A stretch of 64,000 nt of DNA, taken from Alcanivoracaceae bacterium (GTDB taxonomy: Bacteria; Pseudomonadota; Gammaproteobacteria; Xanthomonadales; Marinicellaceae). This document shows positions 45,201-52,110 of the stretch, one piece after another. The position numbers were made by a program, and so were the translations under genes. The DNA is taken from positions 388,504 through 452,503 of the forward strand of contig JADGEI010000001.1 in the NCBI GenBank assembly GCA_016744455.1, written 5' to 3'. The notes below the pieces were generated by a model. That model worked only from the letters and a program-made list of their open reading frames with translations, did not search any database and was not told the origin of the DNA. Numbering within the stretch: position 1 is the stretch's first letter; each line of letters opens with the position of its first letter.

Positions 45201-47837
45201 GGAGGTATAGATACTTCAGGGAACCAATCCTTTGATATCACCATACTTAACCCACCTCCTGCGAAGGCAGATCCAATTTTTAGTGCTACGACTAATATAC
45301 AGGTGAATACACCATCAGGGACGGGTTTATTAAGCGGTGCCACAGGATCAGGTATCTTGGCAATCGGTAATGCCATGAATCCAGCACCAACGACAACTAC
45401 AGGAGGTGGAGACTTAAGTATTACTACTGCAACAGGTGCTTTTACTTATAATCCGCCTGCAGGTATGGACAGTGGTATGGATACTTTTACTTATAAAATT
45501 TGTAATGCGACTCAATGTAGTGCGGACATTACCGTGACATTTAATTTATCTGGTAATACAGTGTGGTTTATAGATAAAGCAGCAGCTGCTGGTGGCGATG
45601 GGAGGCTGACAGACCCATTAAATAGTATCGCAGCATTTAATAGTATTCAGGGGGCCTTAGGTACAGCCGGTGTTGCTGCTGGTGATTATATATATATGGA
45701 AGCAGGAAACTATTCAGGGTCTCTTGTTTTGTTGAATAATCAAACAATAATAGGTAAAGGTGTGACAACAGGAAGCATAGATTCATTGGCAAGTCTAATG
45801 CCTGCGTTAAATTCTGTCATAAGACCTACATTAAATGGAGCTCAACCAATTATTACATCCCCTGCATCAGCGATTACAACGGGTATGAACAATACAATCC
45901 GAGGGATTGAAATTGGAAACACGATAACTTTAGGTCTTGTCGCAATAAATTTTGGTACCCTTACAATTTCAGATGTTGATATTGTTGGCTCTGGTGGCAT
46001 AATTAATATTAATAATGGTGTTCTAAATGCTAATTTTGGTACGCTTAGTTCTTCAGGAAATACAAATAATGGGGCAATTAGTATCCAAAATGTGGCGAGT
46101 GGCTCTTTTACTGTTTCAGATGGTGGCACAAGCGTAACTTCTGTTAACAATGGTGTTGTATTATTAAATAATAATTCAACTACTTTTGAATTTAATGGCA
46201 CAACTGGTTTAAGCATAAATGCAACAGCCGGCGCAACATCATCATTTAAGGTGACAAATGGTGGAATCATAACATCAGCTGGGAATGGTGTTGTAACATC
46301 AGGCAATATTGCTGCTGTAGATCTTGATACAACTCAAATTGGTGCTGCGGGTTTAACTTTTCAAAGTGTATCGGCAAATGGAGGAAGCCTAGGAATGATA
46401 TTGAGCACTCTTAGTGGTACGGGTACATTACAAATTAGCGGTACAGGAACAAGCAATGGAAGTGGTGGAACGATACAAAATACAGTTCAAAATGGTATTT
46501 TTATTGCTAATGCTAATAACATCGTTATAAGAAATATGAATTTAACCAATACTACCACAATGGATACAGGTGCTGCCAACAGTAATGCCGCAATTGTGCT
46601 CAATACGGCGATGAATATAAACTTGGTTAACCTCGAAATTACAGGTCATTTAGAACATGGTATCTTGGGCACTTCTGTAACCAATTTAGATATTTCAGAC
46701 ACTACAATTGATGGTACAGGCGCTGATACAGAAACTAATGAACATGGTATCTTTATCACAAATTTATTAGGCAACGGAGGATCGGCCAGTTTATTTGAAA
46801 ATATAACAGTAACTGATTCACAAGATACAGCTATTTTAATAACAAATAATACTGTTGCTACATCTTTAGTCACAATTCAAAACAGCACAATTGCCAATGC
46901 TGGTGATTCTGGTATTAATCTCTTTACAAGCAATGCTGGGACTAATCTCGCAGTAAATATTACAGGTAGTATGATAACTAATACAGTAGATGGTATTTCC
47001 TATGTGTCAGAATCTGGCTCATTAATTGGTACAGTTGGTGGAGCAGGAGTGCTTAGCAATACAATTAGTTCAGGTGCTGGTAACATGGTCAATGGTATTA
47101 GATTCTTTGCGAATGGATTTGGTGGAGCAAGCCCTACAGTAAATGGAACAGCGACAAATAATGTTATAACGCTTAATTCTGCATCATCTGTAAGTGGTTT
47201 AAATGGAATTGGAATTGCTACAAATGGCATGGGAACTATAAGATCAGTTGCAAATAACAATACAATAAATTCCACATTCTCTGGGATTGCAACTCAAACT
47301 GTTCATGGAGTAGTTGTTAATAATGAAGGAATTGGAACAACTGGTGATAATGTCGTAAGTGTTGATAACAATGACATAACACTTAACCCGGCAGTTGGTT
47401 CTACGACAGCTGAAACGGTAGGAATTGGAGTTGATGGTGGTTTAAGTGGTGGAGGAGTAACTGTACGTTCCACAAATAATACCATTGTTGCAACTGGAGA
47501 TGCTTCAAATGGTGCATCTGTTGGAGTTCAAATTTTACCTACAGAGACTGGAGACCCTGTTAATTTAATGAACAGAGTGTGTATTGGATTTACCGGCAAT
47601 AATGTTTCTACCCCAAATAATCCCTTTGCTGCGACTTTTCTCACTGGAGAATTGGATTTTCTTGCAGCTTCGGTATCAGCAGGTTCATTTTTGGATGTAG
47701 AAAATTCACCTATTGGTGCCCGTACACCAGCTCAACTGGTTTTAGACTTGGATGCTCCATTAAATGCAGCTGAAATTGGTGATCCAACGGGCTTTGTATT
47801 TGGTGTCAACACTGGAGTTGTTACTTGCCCAAACTAA
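42225..47837 (+). CDS. Giant secreted repeat protein with beta-helix (1870 residues), TTG start
   Basis: TTG 42225 follows GGAG at 42214-42217 by seven bases and gives a signal peptide ending near VGA|QSKTY (residue 20). Residues 25-145 form an extracellular domain. Then comes IPFLSFTSLLLL... KR (about 153-174), which looks like the IPTL-type membrane sorting segment but is internal, and a second hydrophobic segment (181-201) followed by DGEVDDWVG. A cadherin-like unit spans about 253-349. Six cadherin-like repeats of exactly 110 residues run 350-1009 (each starts NDAPSF or close). Another such unit leads to a right-handed beta-helix from about 1113 (WFIDKAAAAGGDGR) to about 1800. The last residues are GVVTCPN. 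Likely a surface adhesin or polysaccharide-binding protein; which side of the membrane each part faces is unclear. Confidence 0.8.
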   Translation: MNLRIVMIVVLTLASQLVGAQSKTYNVYIDKDNKASTGCTVLQPDFATQFDGIDGYISVEIGGTPVSISSTLYHNCVGALFDAGSAIVDSALGLNTSMSGEDVFEVQMDTRDLSIRSSTVARLYFTAESINSTDIVSVNNSGRPILFGVAFPIPFLSFTSLLLLSLLIFIVAKRTYKNKALVVSAVLLFSTVVWGMLAFVIDGEVDDWVGYTAIDDPLADNSGPGNFSDITHVFASLERELFTARIDVVDVENEPPTADDVMAGNMLEDDTLMVTLSGADLDGDALTFSVDTIPGNGQVSVVTPINTTSASVIYTPDPDYVGNDSFTYVANDGQINSVPATVSLVVDPVNDAPSFTPGGDVTVLEDSAAYSAGWATAISTGPSDESAQTINFNIVNVSNAILFSAVPVVDATGNLSFTVAADEAGTSTVTINIMDDGGTANGGVDTSADITFDIIVTDVNDAPSFTKGADETALEDAGAQSVVGWATVLSAGPASEAGQVLSFNVSNNNNALFSVQPAVNASGDLTYTPNVDANGATVVTISVSDDGGTANGGVDTSTDQTFNITVTAVNDAPSFTKGADQNVLEDLGAQNVLGWATAIIEGPADESIQTISFNVNNDNNGLFSVQPSVNAIGDLTYTANADASGVANVTINIMDDGGTADGGVDTSADQTFTITITDINDVPSFTVGGNQTVLEDAGAQSTAGWATALSAGPTSESGQILSFNVSNDNNGLFSVQPSVSATGTLSFTPTANANGLANVTVSIMDSGGTANGGVDTSAAQMFTISVTAVNDAPSFTNGGNVGVLEDSMPYSMAWASTILTGPADEVGQTSNFNIIGNSAPTLFSSGPAISPTGQLTFTPALDAVGTATLSVNLMDDGGTANSGVDTSAVQMFTITLNQVNDAPSFMKGADQTFNQDSGAHTINGWATALSEGPANESSQNLSFNIVSNSNAALFSAQPMISASGDLSFTSAAATNGMATITLNIMDDGGTMNGGIDTSGNQSFDITILNPPPAKADPIFSATTNIQVNTPSGTGLLSGATGSGILAIGNAMNPAPTTTTGGGDLSITTATGAFTYNPPAGMDSGMDTFTYKICNATQCSADITVTFNLSGNTVWFIDKAAAAGGDGRLTDPLNSIAAFNSIQGALGTAGVAAGDYIYMEAGNYSGSLVLLNNQTIIGKGVTTGSIDSLASLMPALNSVIRPTLNGAQPIITSPASAITTGMNNTIRGIEIGNTITLGLVAINFGTLTISDVDIVGSGGIININNGVLNANFGTLSSSGNTNNGAISIQNVASGSFTVSDGGTSVTSVNNGVVLLNNNSTTFEFNGTTGLSINATAGATSSFKVTNGGIITSAGNGVVTSGNIAAVDLDTTQIGAAGLTFQSVSANGGSLGMILSTLSGTGTLQISGTGTSNGSGGTIQNTVQNGIFIANANNIVIRNMNLTNTTTMDTGAANSNAAIVLNTAMNINLVNLEITGHLEHGILGTSVTNLDISDTTIDGTGADTETNEHGIFITNLLGNGGSASLFENITVTDSQDTAILITNNTVATSLVTIQNSTIANAGDSGINLFTSNAGTNLAVNITGSMITNTVDGISYVSESGSLIGTVGGAGVLSNTISSGAGNMVNGIRFFANGFGGASPTVNGTATNNVITLNSASSVSGLNGIGIATNGMGTIRSVANNNTINSTFSGIATQTVHGVVVNNEGIGTTGDNVVSVDNNDITLNPAVGSTTAETVGIGVDGGLSGGGVTVRSTNNTIVATGDASNGASVGVQILPTETGDPVNLMNRVCIGFTGNNVSTPNNPFAATFLTGELDFLAASVSAGSFLDVENSPIGARTPAQLVLDLDAPLNAAEIGDPTGFVFGVNTGVVTCPN
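43272..45251 (+). repeat. Six direct repeats of exactly 330 bp
   Basis: Units begin at 43272, 43602, 43932, 44262, 44592 and 44922, each at an AAT-GAT codon pair. Every unit encodes 110 residues with LED or similar near residue 15, GWAT near 27, and MDDGGT...GGVDTS near 90. Parts of units three and four are nearly identical: 44061-44112 and 44391-44442 differ at only three of 52 positions. Confidence 0.92.
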
Positions 47838-47860
47838 CTTTAAATAAAATTGATTTTTCA

Positions 47861-47971
47861 AATCCCATTAAAAACCTGTTGAAAAACGAGGGAAAAAGGC
47901 TTGGTTATAACAGTTCCAATATTCCCCATTTATCTGGTTTTTCAACAAGTTTACAGGAATAAGATGGGATT
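47861..47971. repeat. Long imperfect inverted repeat after the giant gene
   Basis: Inner arms AAACCTGTTGAAAAAC (47872-47887) and GTTTTTCAACAAGTTT (47937-47952) match at 15 of 16 positions. Outer arms AATCCCAT (47861-47868) and ATGGGATT (47964-47971) are perfect. The whole is 111 bases and starts 24 bases after the stop codon. It could be a terminator, or a small non-autonomous mobile element (MITE-like); no target duplication is evident. Confidence 0.55.
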
Positions 47972-48112
47972 CTAAATGCAAGTAACTTATTGAGAGTTTT
48001 GCAGATTTTGCAAAGCTCTCAAATATATAATAATAAATAATAATTAATGAAAGTTTTAGGGGGATAGGTTATTACTTGTCTCATTTTTGTAAATGAAAAG
48101 AGGAGAAACTCT

Positions 48113-48625
48113 ATGTCAGAACCATTTTTAGCTGAAATACGCATGGTTGGATTTAATTTCGCACCCAGAGGGTGGGGATTTTGTGATGGGCAAATATTGC
48201 CAATTAATCAAAATCAATCACTTTACTCATTATTGGGGACTACTTATGGAGGAGATGGTCGAACATCTTTTGCCTTACCAGATATGCGAGGACGGACTAG
48301 CATCCATACAGGGTCTAATGGCTCAAGTCAAACCTATAGAGAAGGACAAAAAACTGGGGAAAGTACAGTGACTTTATCAGCTGCTGAAATGCCACAACAT
48401 ATTCATGTGTCTGTTGCTTCAACGGCATCAGCGGATCAATCTACACCAGCAGGTAACTTATTGGCTCAAACAACTAGCAATATTTATGGCCCAGCAACTA
48501 CTCAGACTGAAAACACGGCAGTTTTGACTAATGTTGGCGGTGGACAGTCTCATGAAAATATGCAACCATATTTAGTCTTGAGCTTTTGTATAGCCCTTCA
48601 AGGCTTATTCCCATCACGAAATTAG
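48113..48625 (+). CDS. Phage tail collar (MdpB-type) protein 1
   Basis: A 170-residue protein starting MSEPFLAEIRMVGFNFAPRG, with the Tail_Collar domain in the N-terminal half: GWGFCDGQILPI, LGTTYGGDGRTSFALPDMRGR. The C-terminal half has an AAEMPQHIH segment and ends ALQGLFPSRN. Such proteins were named microcystin-dependent protein MdpB in cyanobacteria and occur in non-phage clusters in many bacteria. There is no signal peptide. AGGAG (48101-48105) precedes the start by seven bases. It is the first of three tandem paralogues. Confidence 0.9.
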   Translation: MSEPFLAEIRMVGFNFAPRGWGFCDGQILPINQNQSLYSLLGTTYGGDGRTSFALPDMRGRTSIHTGSNGSSQTYREGQKTGESTVTLSAAEMPQHIHVSVASTASADQSTPAGNLLAQTTSNIYGPATTQTENTAVLTNVGGGQSHENMQPYLVLSFCIALQGLFPSRN

Positions 48626-48635
48626 GAGAATTATT

Positions 48636-49157
48636 ATGTCAGAACCTTTTGTAGGAGAAATTCGCATGTTTGCAGGAAATTTTGCACCACGCGGTTGGGC
48701 ATTTTGTGATGGTCAGCTTTTGGCTGTATCACAAAATGATGCTTTATTTAGTTTATTAGGAACAATTTATGGAGGAGATGGAAGAACCACTTTTGGTTTG
48801 CCAGATATGCGAGGGAGGATTCCGTTGCATCAAGGCTCAGGCCCGGGATTATCTCCTGCTAGACTGGGGGCAAAAGGAGGTGCTGAAAGTGTAACCTTGA
48901 CAACCAATCAGTTGCCAAGTCACAAACATGATGTTTCAGCCACTTCAGCAATTGCTAGCGTCGGAAGTCCAGCAGGAAATGTATCTGCAAATACGTCGCC
49001 AACAAATATTTACGCGAATACCTTAGCAACGCCTCAAACTATGAATTCCGCCGCAATTTCCTCTACGGGTGGAAGTCGTTCCCACACAAACCTAATGCCA
49101 ACTCTATGTGTACATTTTATTGTCGCATTATTCGGTATTTACCCAAGTCGCCAATAA
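48636..49157 (+). CDS. Phage tail collar (MdpB-type) protein 2
   Basis: A 173-residue paralogue of the preceding gene: MSEPFVGEIRMFAGNFAPRG, AFCDGQLLAV, LGTIYGGDGRTTFGLPDMRGR and NQLPSHKHD, ending ALFGIYPSRQ. The Shine-Dalgarno AGGAG (48624-48628) overlaps the previous stop codon, so expression is coupled. The linker between collar domain and C-terminus (QGSGPGLSPARLGAKGG) differs from protein 1, pointing to functional divergence. Confidence 0.9.
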   Translation: MSEPFVGEIRMFAGNFAPRGWAFCDGQLLAVSQNDALFSLLGTIYGGDGRTTFGLPDMRGRIPLHQGSGPGLSPARLGAKGGAESVTLTTNQLPSHKHDVSATSAIASVGSPAGNVSANTSPTNIYANTLATPQTMNSAAISSTGGSRSHTNLMPTLCVHFIVALFGIYPSRQ

Positions 49158-49167
49158 GGAGAACATT

Positions 49168-49695
49168 ATGTCAGAACCATTTATAGCAGAAATAAGAATT
49201 TTCGCAGGCAATTTTGCCCCAAGAAGCTGGGCTTTTTGCAATGGACAATTGTTGCCAATTGCACAAAATACTGCCTTGTTTTCATTAATTGGCACCACCT
49301 ATGGTGGCGATGGAAGAACCACAACAGCATTGCCTAACATGCAAGGGCGAGCTCCTATGCACCCAGGTAGAGGGCCAGGTTTAACGAGTCGAAGATTGGG
49401 TCAGATTGCTGGGACAGAAACTGTGACACTAACTGAAGCCCAAATGCCAAACCATTCTCATGGTTTTAATGCTGATGGGAGTACTGGTGGCCCATTAGGT
49501 GGTGGTGCAAACGCATCGACACCTGTAGATAAATTTTTAGGAGCCTCTGTAAAATACAGCTCAAATACTAGCAGTAATGTTGATATGCATAATGTATCTG
49601 TAACTGGCGGTAGTCAAGCCCACAATAATTTACAACCCTTAATTGTGATTAACTATATAATTGCATTACAAGGTTTATACCCATCTAGGAGTTAG
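49168..49695 (+). CDS. Phage tail collar (MdpB-type) protein 3
   Basis: A 175-residue third paralogue from ATG 49168, preceded by AAGGAG. The protein begins MSEPFIAEIRIFAGNFAPRS, then AFCNGQLLPI and TTYGGDGRTTTALPNMQGR, ending ALQGLYPSRS. An upstream in-frame start at 49108 would extend into gene 2 and is rejected because all three genes start with the same MSEPF. The three genes end in (L/I)(F/Y)PSR, a conserved C-terminal tail. Confidence 0.9.
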   Translation: MSEPFIAEIRIFAGNFAPRSWAFCNGQLLPIAQNTALFSLIGTTYGGDGRTTTALPNMQGRAPMHPGRGPGLTSRRLGQIAGTETVTLTEAQMPNHSHGFNADGSTGGPLGGGANASTPVDKFLGASVKYSSNTSSNVDMHNVSVTGGSQAHNNLQPLIVINYIIALQGLYPSRS

Positions 49696-49698
49696 AAA

Positions 49699-50046
49699 AT
49701 GAAAAGAAGAAATTTTACTCAATCTTTGTTTGCCGTTGCTGGTTTATCCAGCTTGCCTGTAAGTTTAAGCTTGGCAACAAACACACCTTTACATGATCTA
49801 CAGAAATCAAATGAAGTTTCAACTTCTGAAGGATTGAAGTTGTCATTAAATCAACAGATCAACCCCACACATAATAAAGATAATAAACAATTTATCTTAA
49901 CTTATGATGTAAAAAATAGTGCTCTACCACTAGAGGAAAAAATATATGATCTGAAAATTGCAGGTGGACAAAAACAGAAAGTGTTTATGTCGCCAGTAGG
50001 GGAAAACCAATTACAAGCTGTTTTTAATTGGAGATTAAATGCCTAA
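49699..50046 (+). CDS. Tat-signal DUF6916-like protein
   Basis: A 115-residue protein with an N-terminal twin-arginine motif (KRRNFTQSLF) and hydrophobic core ending near LSLA, so it is probably exported folded by the Tat system. The mature part ends KVFMSPVGENQLQAVFNW, resembling the C-terminus of the DUF6916-like protein at 50598 (LFLVPIGADEKGVRYEAVF). The start is three bases after the third tail-collar gene; TAGGAG overlaps that gene's stop. It overlaps the GNAT gene by eight bases. Family assignment is from pattern memory. Confidence 0.65.
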   Translation: MKRRNFTQSLFAVAGLSSLPVSLSLATNTPLHDLQKSNEVSTSEGLKLSLNQQINPTHNKDNKQFILTYDVKNSALPLEEKIYDLKIAGGQKQKVFMSPVGENQLQAVFNWRLNA

Positions 50047-50554
50047 TCATAAAGCGTTTATAGCTTTTAATAATAACAATAATAACTTAGGTGTTACATT
50101 TAAAGCCATATCATCAAATGATATGGCTTTTCTACAGGAGGTTTATTGTTCTACACGTTGGCAAGAAGTCATGCAAGCTCCTTGGGATGACCAACAGAGA
50201 AGGGATTTTTTAGCACAACAATTCAATGCCCAACATACACACTATCAATCACATTACCCGCATTCTGAATTTTTAATAATTTGTCAAAACAAAACACAAA
50301 TTGGCAGACTTTATTTGGACAGAGATAAGACTTCTATCTGTCTTATTGATATTGCATTTTTGCCAGAATATAAACATCAAGGACTCGGTACACAATTGCT
50401 TAAAGAATTGTTAAAGGAAGCACAACTGACTTCAAAAAAAGTAGTTATCCATGTGGAAAAATTTAACCCTGCCTACAACTGGTATTTAAAGCATGGGTTT
50501 AAACAAATTGAAGATAAAGGTGTGCACCAGTACATGGAGTGGTACCCAAAATAA
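50039..50554 (+). CDS. GNAT-family N-acetyltransferase of the tail-collar cluster
   Basis: A 171-residue GNAT enzyme. The acetyl-CoA motif is PEYKHQGLGTQLLKELL (about 118-134), followed by VEKFNPAYNWYLKHGF. The pattern AISSNDMAFLQEVYCSTRW near residue 24 is typical of the type of GNAT enzyme I recall beside tail-collar proteins. The substrate is unknown; acetylation of a collar protein or a cell-surface amino sugar is conceivable but unsupported. It overlaps the DUF6916-like gene by eight bases. A perfect 13-bp hairpin lies inside codons 22-31. Confidence 0.85.
   Translation: MPNHKAFIAFNNNNNNLGVTFKAISSNDMAFLQEVYCSTRWQEVMQAPWDDQQRRDFLAQQFNAQHTHYQSHYPHSEFLIICQNKTQIGRLYLDRDKTSICLIDIAFLPEYKHQGLGTQLLKELLKEAQLTSKKVVIHVEKFNPAYNWYLKHGFKQIEDKGVHQYMEWYPK
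50102..50130 (+). repeat. Perfect 13-bp hairpin within the GNAT coding region
   Basis: AAAGCCATATCAT (50102-50114), loop CAA, ATGATATGGCTTT (50118-50130). The stem is perfect, with AAAGCC/GGCTTT at the base and a T after it. It resembles an intrinsic terminator without a full T-run and lies about 60 bases into the gene, so it could attenuate expression of GNAT relative to the tail-collar genes. Confidence 0.55.
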
Positions 50555-50597
50555 ATAACCTTAGCTCAAAAGGGAAATGTAATTTAGCGTTTGTGTA

Positions 50598-50891
50598 TTA
50601 GGTAAATACTGCCTCATACCGAACACCTTTTTCATCGGCTCCAATTGGAACCAAGAATAATGGAAACTCTTCGATATCTATATTTTTAACTAGGTAGGTA
50701 TTTTGCTCAAAAACTAAATCACCAGGCGTTTCAAAAACTAAAGAAAACGGCTCTGGCTGTCCTTGTTCTAAGGTATGACTGTTTATGCCTTTGACTTCAA
50801 TTAATTGGCAGGCCAATTGTGTCTCAGGGTTAAAAGCTATATTAAATGTCTTGTCTTGTAGCTGTTCGAAAGTTTGTTTTGTAACAGTCAT
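50598..50891 (-). CDS. DUF6916-like protein
   Basis: A 97-residue protein without a signal peptide, convergent with the GNAT gene. It begins MTVTKQTFEQLQDKTFNI and ends LFLVPIGADEKGVRYEAVF; these ends match the DUF6916 pattern as I know it, and such small proteins recur beside tail-collar genes. It is presumably cytoplasmic or exported without a cleavable signal. Start at the ATG 50889-50891. Confidence 0.7.
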   Translation of the reverse strand: MTVTKQTFEQLQDKTFNIAFNPETQLACQLIEVKGINSHTLEQGQPEPFSLVFETPGDLVFEQNTYLVKNIDIEEFPLFLVPIGADEKGVRYEAVFT

Positions 50892-51004
50892 AATTTCACT
50901 ATTTTAATGGATAAGTTATTAACTATTATAATCTATGCTTATGGTAATTGAAAAAAAACCAATCCATAAATTCATTTTATTTCCAAAAAGAGGTTAACTA
51001 GTGA

Positions 51005-51031
51005 TTGATAAAATATAATTTCATGTATAAT
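51005..51031 (+). promoter_or_regulatory. Putative promoter of the cyclophilin gene
   Basis: TTGATA (51005-51010), a 15-base spacer and TATAAT (51026-51031); a second TATAAT is at 51014-51019. The short spacer lowers confidence. Confidence 0.4.
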
Positions 51032-51066
51032 TCTGATATTTATTAGCTATTTATCATAGGATTACA

Positions 51067-52110
51067 ATGAAGCCAGTTAAACTTCTCAAACACGTATTAA
51101 TTATGTTCAGTTTTATTTCATTTACAATATCAGCTCAAGTCGTTCGAATGGAAACGGTTTTGGGTATTATTGATATTGAACTAAGACCTGATGTGGCTCC
51201 AGCAACTGTTGCAAATTTTTTAAACTATGTCAATGATGGAGATTATGACAATTCCTATATCCACAGAAGCGTACCAAATTTTGTCATCCAAGGTGGAGGT
51301 TTCAATTATGTTGATAACACATTTGGTGAAGTGCCAACTGATTCACCAATAATTAATGAATCGAGTTTATCAAATGCTAGAGGGACGATTTCTATGGCTA
51401 GAACGGCTAGTATAGATAGTGCTACTAGCCAATGGTTTTTTAACACTGTCGATAACTCAAGCCTAGACGGTAATGGTGATGGATATGCGGTTTTTGGTAA
51501 TGTGATTAAGGGTATGGAAGTTGTTGATGCTATAGCAGAATTACAAAGATGGAATGCAGGTGGGGCTTTTTCAGAGTTGCCTTTAATCAATTATTCTGGA
51601 ACAGGAGAGTTCTCAAATAACTTGGTTTTAATCGTTAAGTCATATGTATTAGAGTTTCACATTAACCCAGCTCTCAACGGTAGTTGGTATAATGTACAAA
51701 CTGACGGGCAGGGTATGTTCTTTGATTATTTTCCTAACTTAGACAAAATGTTTCTTGGTTGGTTTACCTATGATACAGAAGATTTGGAAGAGGGTGTTAG
51801 CGCAAATTTGGGCAATGCTAATCATAGATGGTTATCAGGCTTAGGCGAAGTTAACCATGAAACTAAAACGGTGACTTTTGATTTAAAATCGACTTCCGGT
51901 GGTTTGTTTGATAATGGCCAAGTGGTAACAAACTCTCCTGCTGAGTCTATTGGTACATTGATTGTTGCTTTCTCAGGTTGTGCAAATGCCACGGTTGAAT
52001 ATGACCTAATTACACCTGAAGTACAAGGTGAATTTGATATAACTCGAATAGTCAATGACAATGTAGAACTATGCAAGAGATTGGCCAGTGAAATATCTGG
52101 AGGTAATTAA
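51067..52110 (+). CDS. Secreted cyclophilin-type peptidyl-prolyl isomerase with C-terminal domain
   Basis: A 347-residue protein with a signal peptide ending near ISA|QVVRM. Residues 24-190 form a cyclophilin domain (ETVLGIIDIELRPDVAPATV, NFVIQGGGF, ARGTISMAR, SQWFFNT, YAVFGNVIKGM) that catalyses prolyl isomerisation during periplasmic or extracellular folding. From about residue 195 a further domain starts FHINPALNGSWYN and contains TDGQGMFFDYFP; this kind of domain occurs at the C-terminus of secreted proteins in related bacteria. The class V aminotransferase gene follows at once, its ATG directly after the stop, so the two are coupled. Confidence 0.85.
   Translation: MKPVKLLKHVLIMFSFISFTISAQVVRMETVLGIIDIELRPDVAPATVANFLNYVNDGDYDNSYIHRSVPNFVIQGGGFNYVDNTFGEVPTDSPIINESSLSNARGTISMARTASIDSATSQWFFNTVDNSSLDGNGDGYAVFGNVIKGMEVVDAIAELQRWNAGGAFSELPLINYSGTGEFSNNLVLIVKSYVLEFHINPALNGSWYNVQTDGQGMFFDYFPNLDKMFLGWFTYDTEDLEEGVSANLGNANHRWLSGLGEVNHETKTVTFDLKSTSGGLFDNGQVVTNSPAESIGTLIVAFSGCANATVEYDLITPEVQGEFDITRIVNDNVELCKRLASEISGGN

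Noticed and set aside
43272..45251. Six regular repeats could be read as CRISPR or another non-coding array
   Set aside because: They are 330 bp, in frame, and encode diverged cadherin-like domains; no short repeat-spacer structure.
45842..46306. Long open frame antisense to the giant surface protein
   Set aside because: Low-complexity composition mirroring the repetitive coding strand; no start signal or known family.
49108..49167. Upstream start for the third tail-collar gene
   Set aside because: It lies inside gene 2; the MSEPF start at 49168 with AAGGAG is shared by all three paralogues.
48113..49695. Possible prophage suggested by three phage-tail-collar proteins
   Set aside because: No capsid, portal, terminase, integrase or attachment site nearby; these MdpB-type proteins commonly occur in chromosomal clusters.
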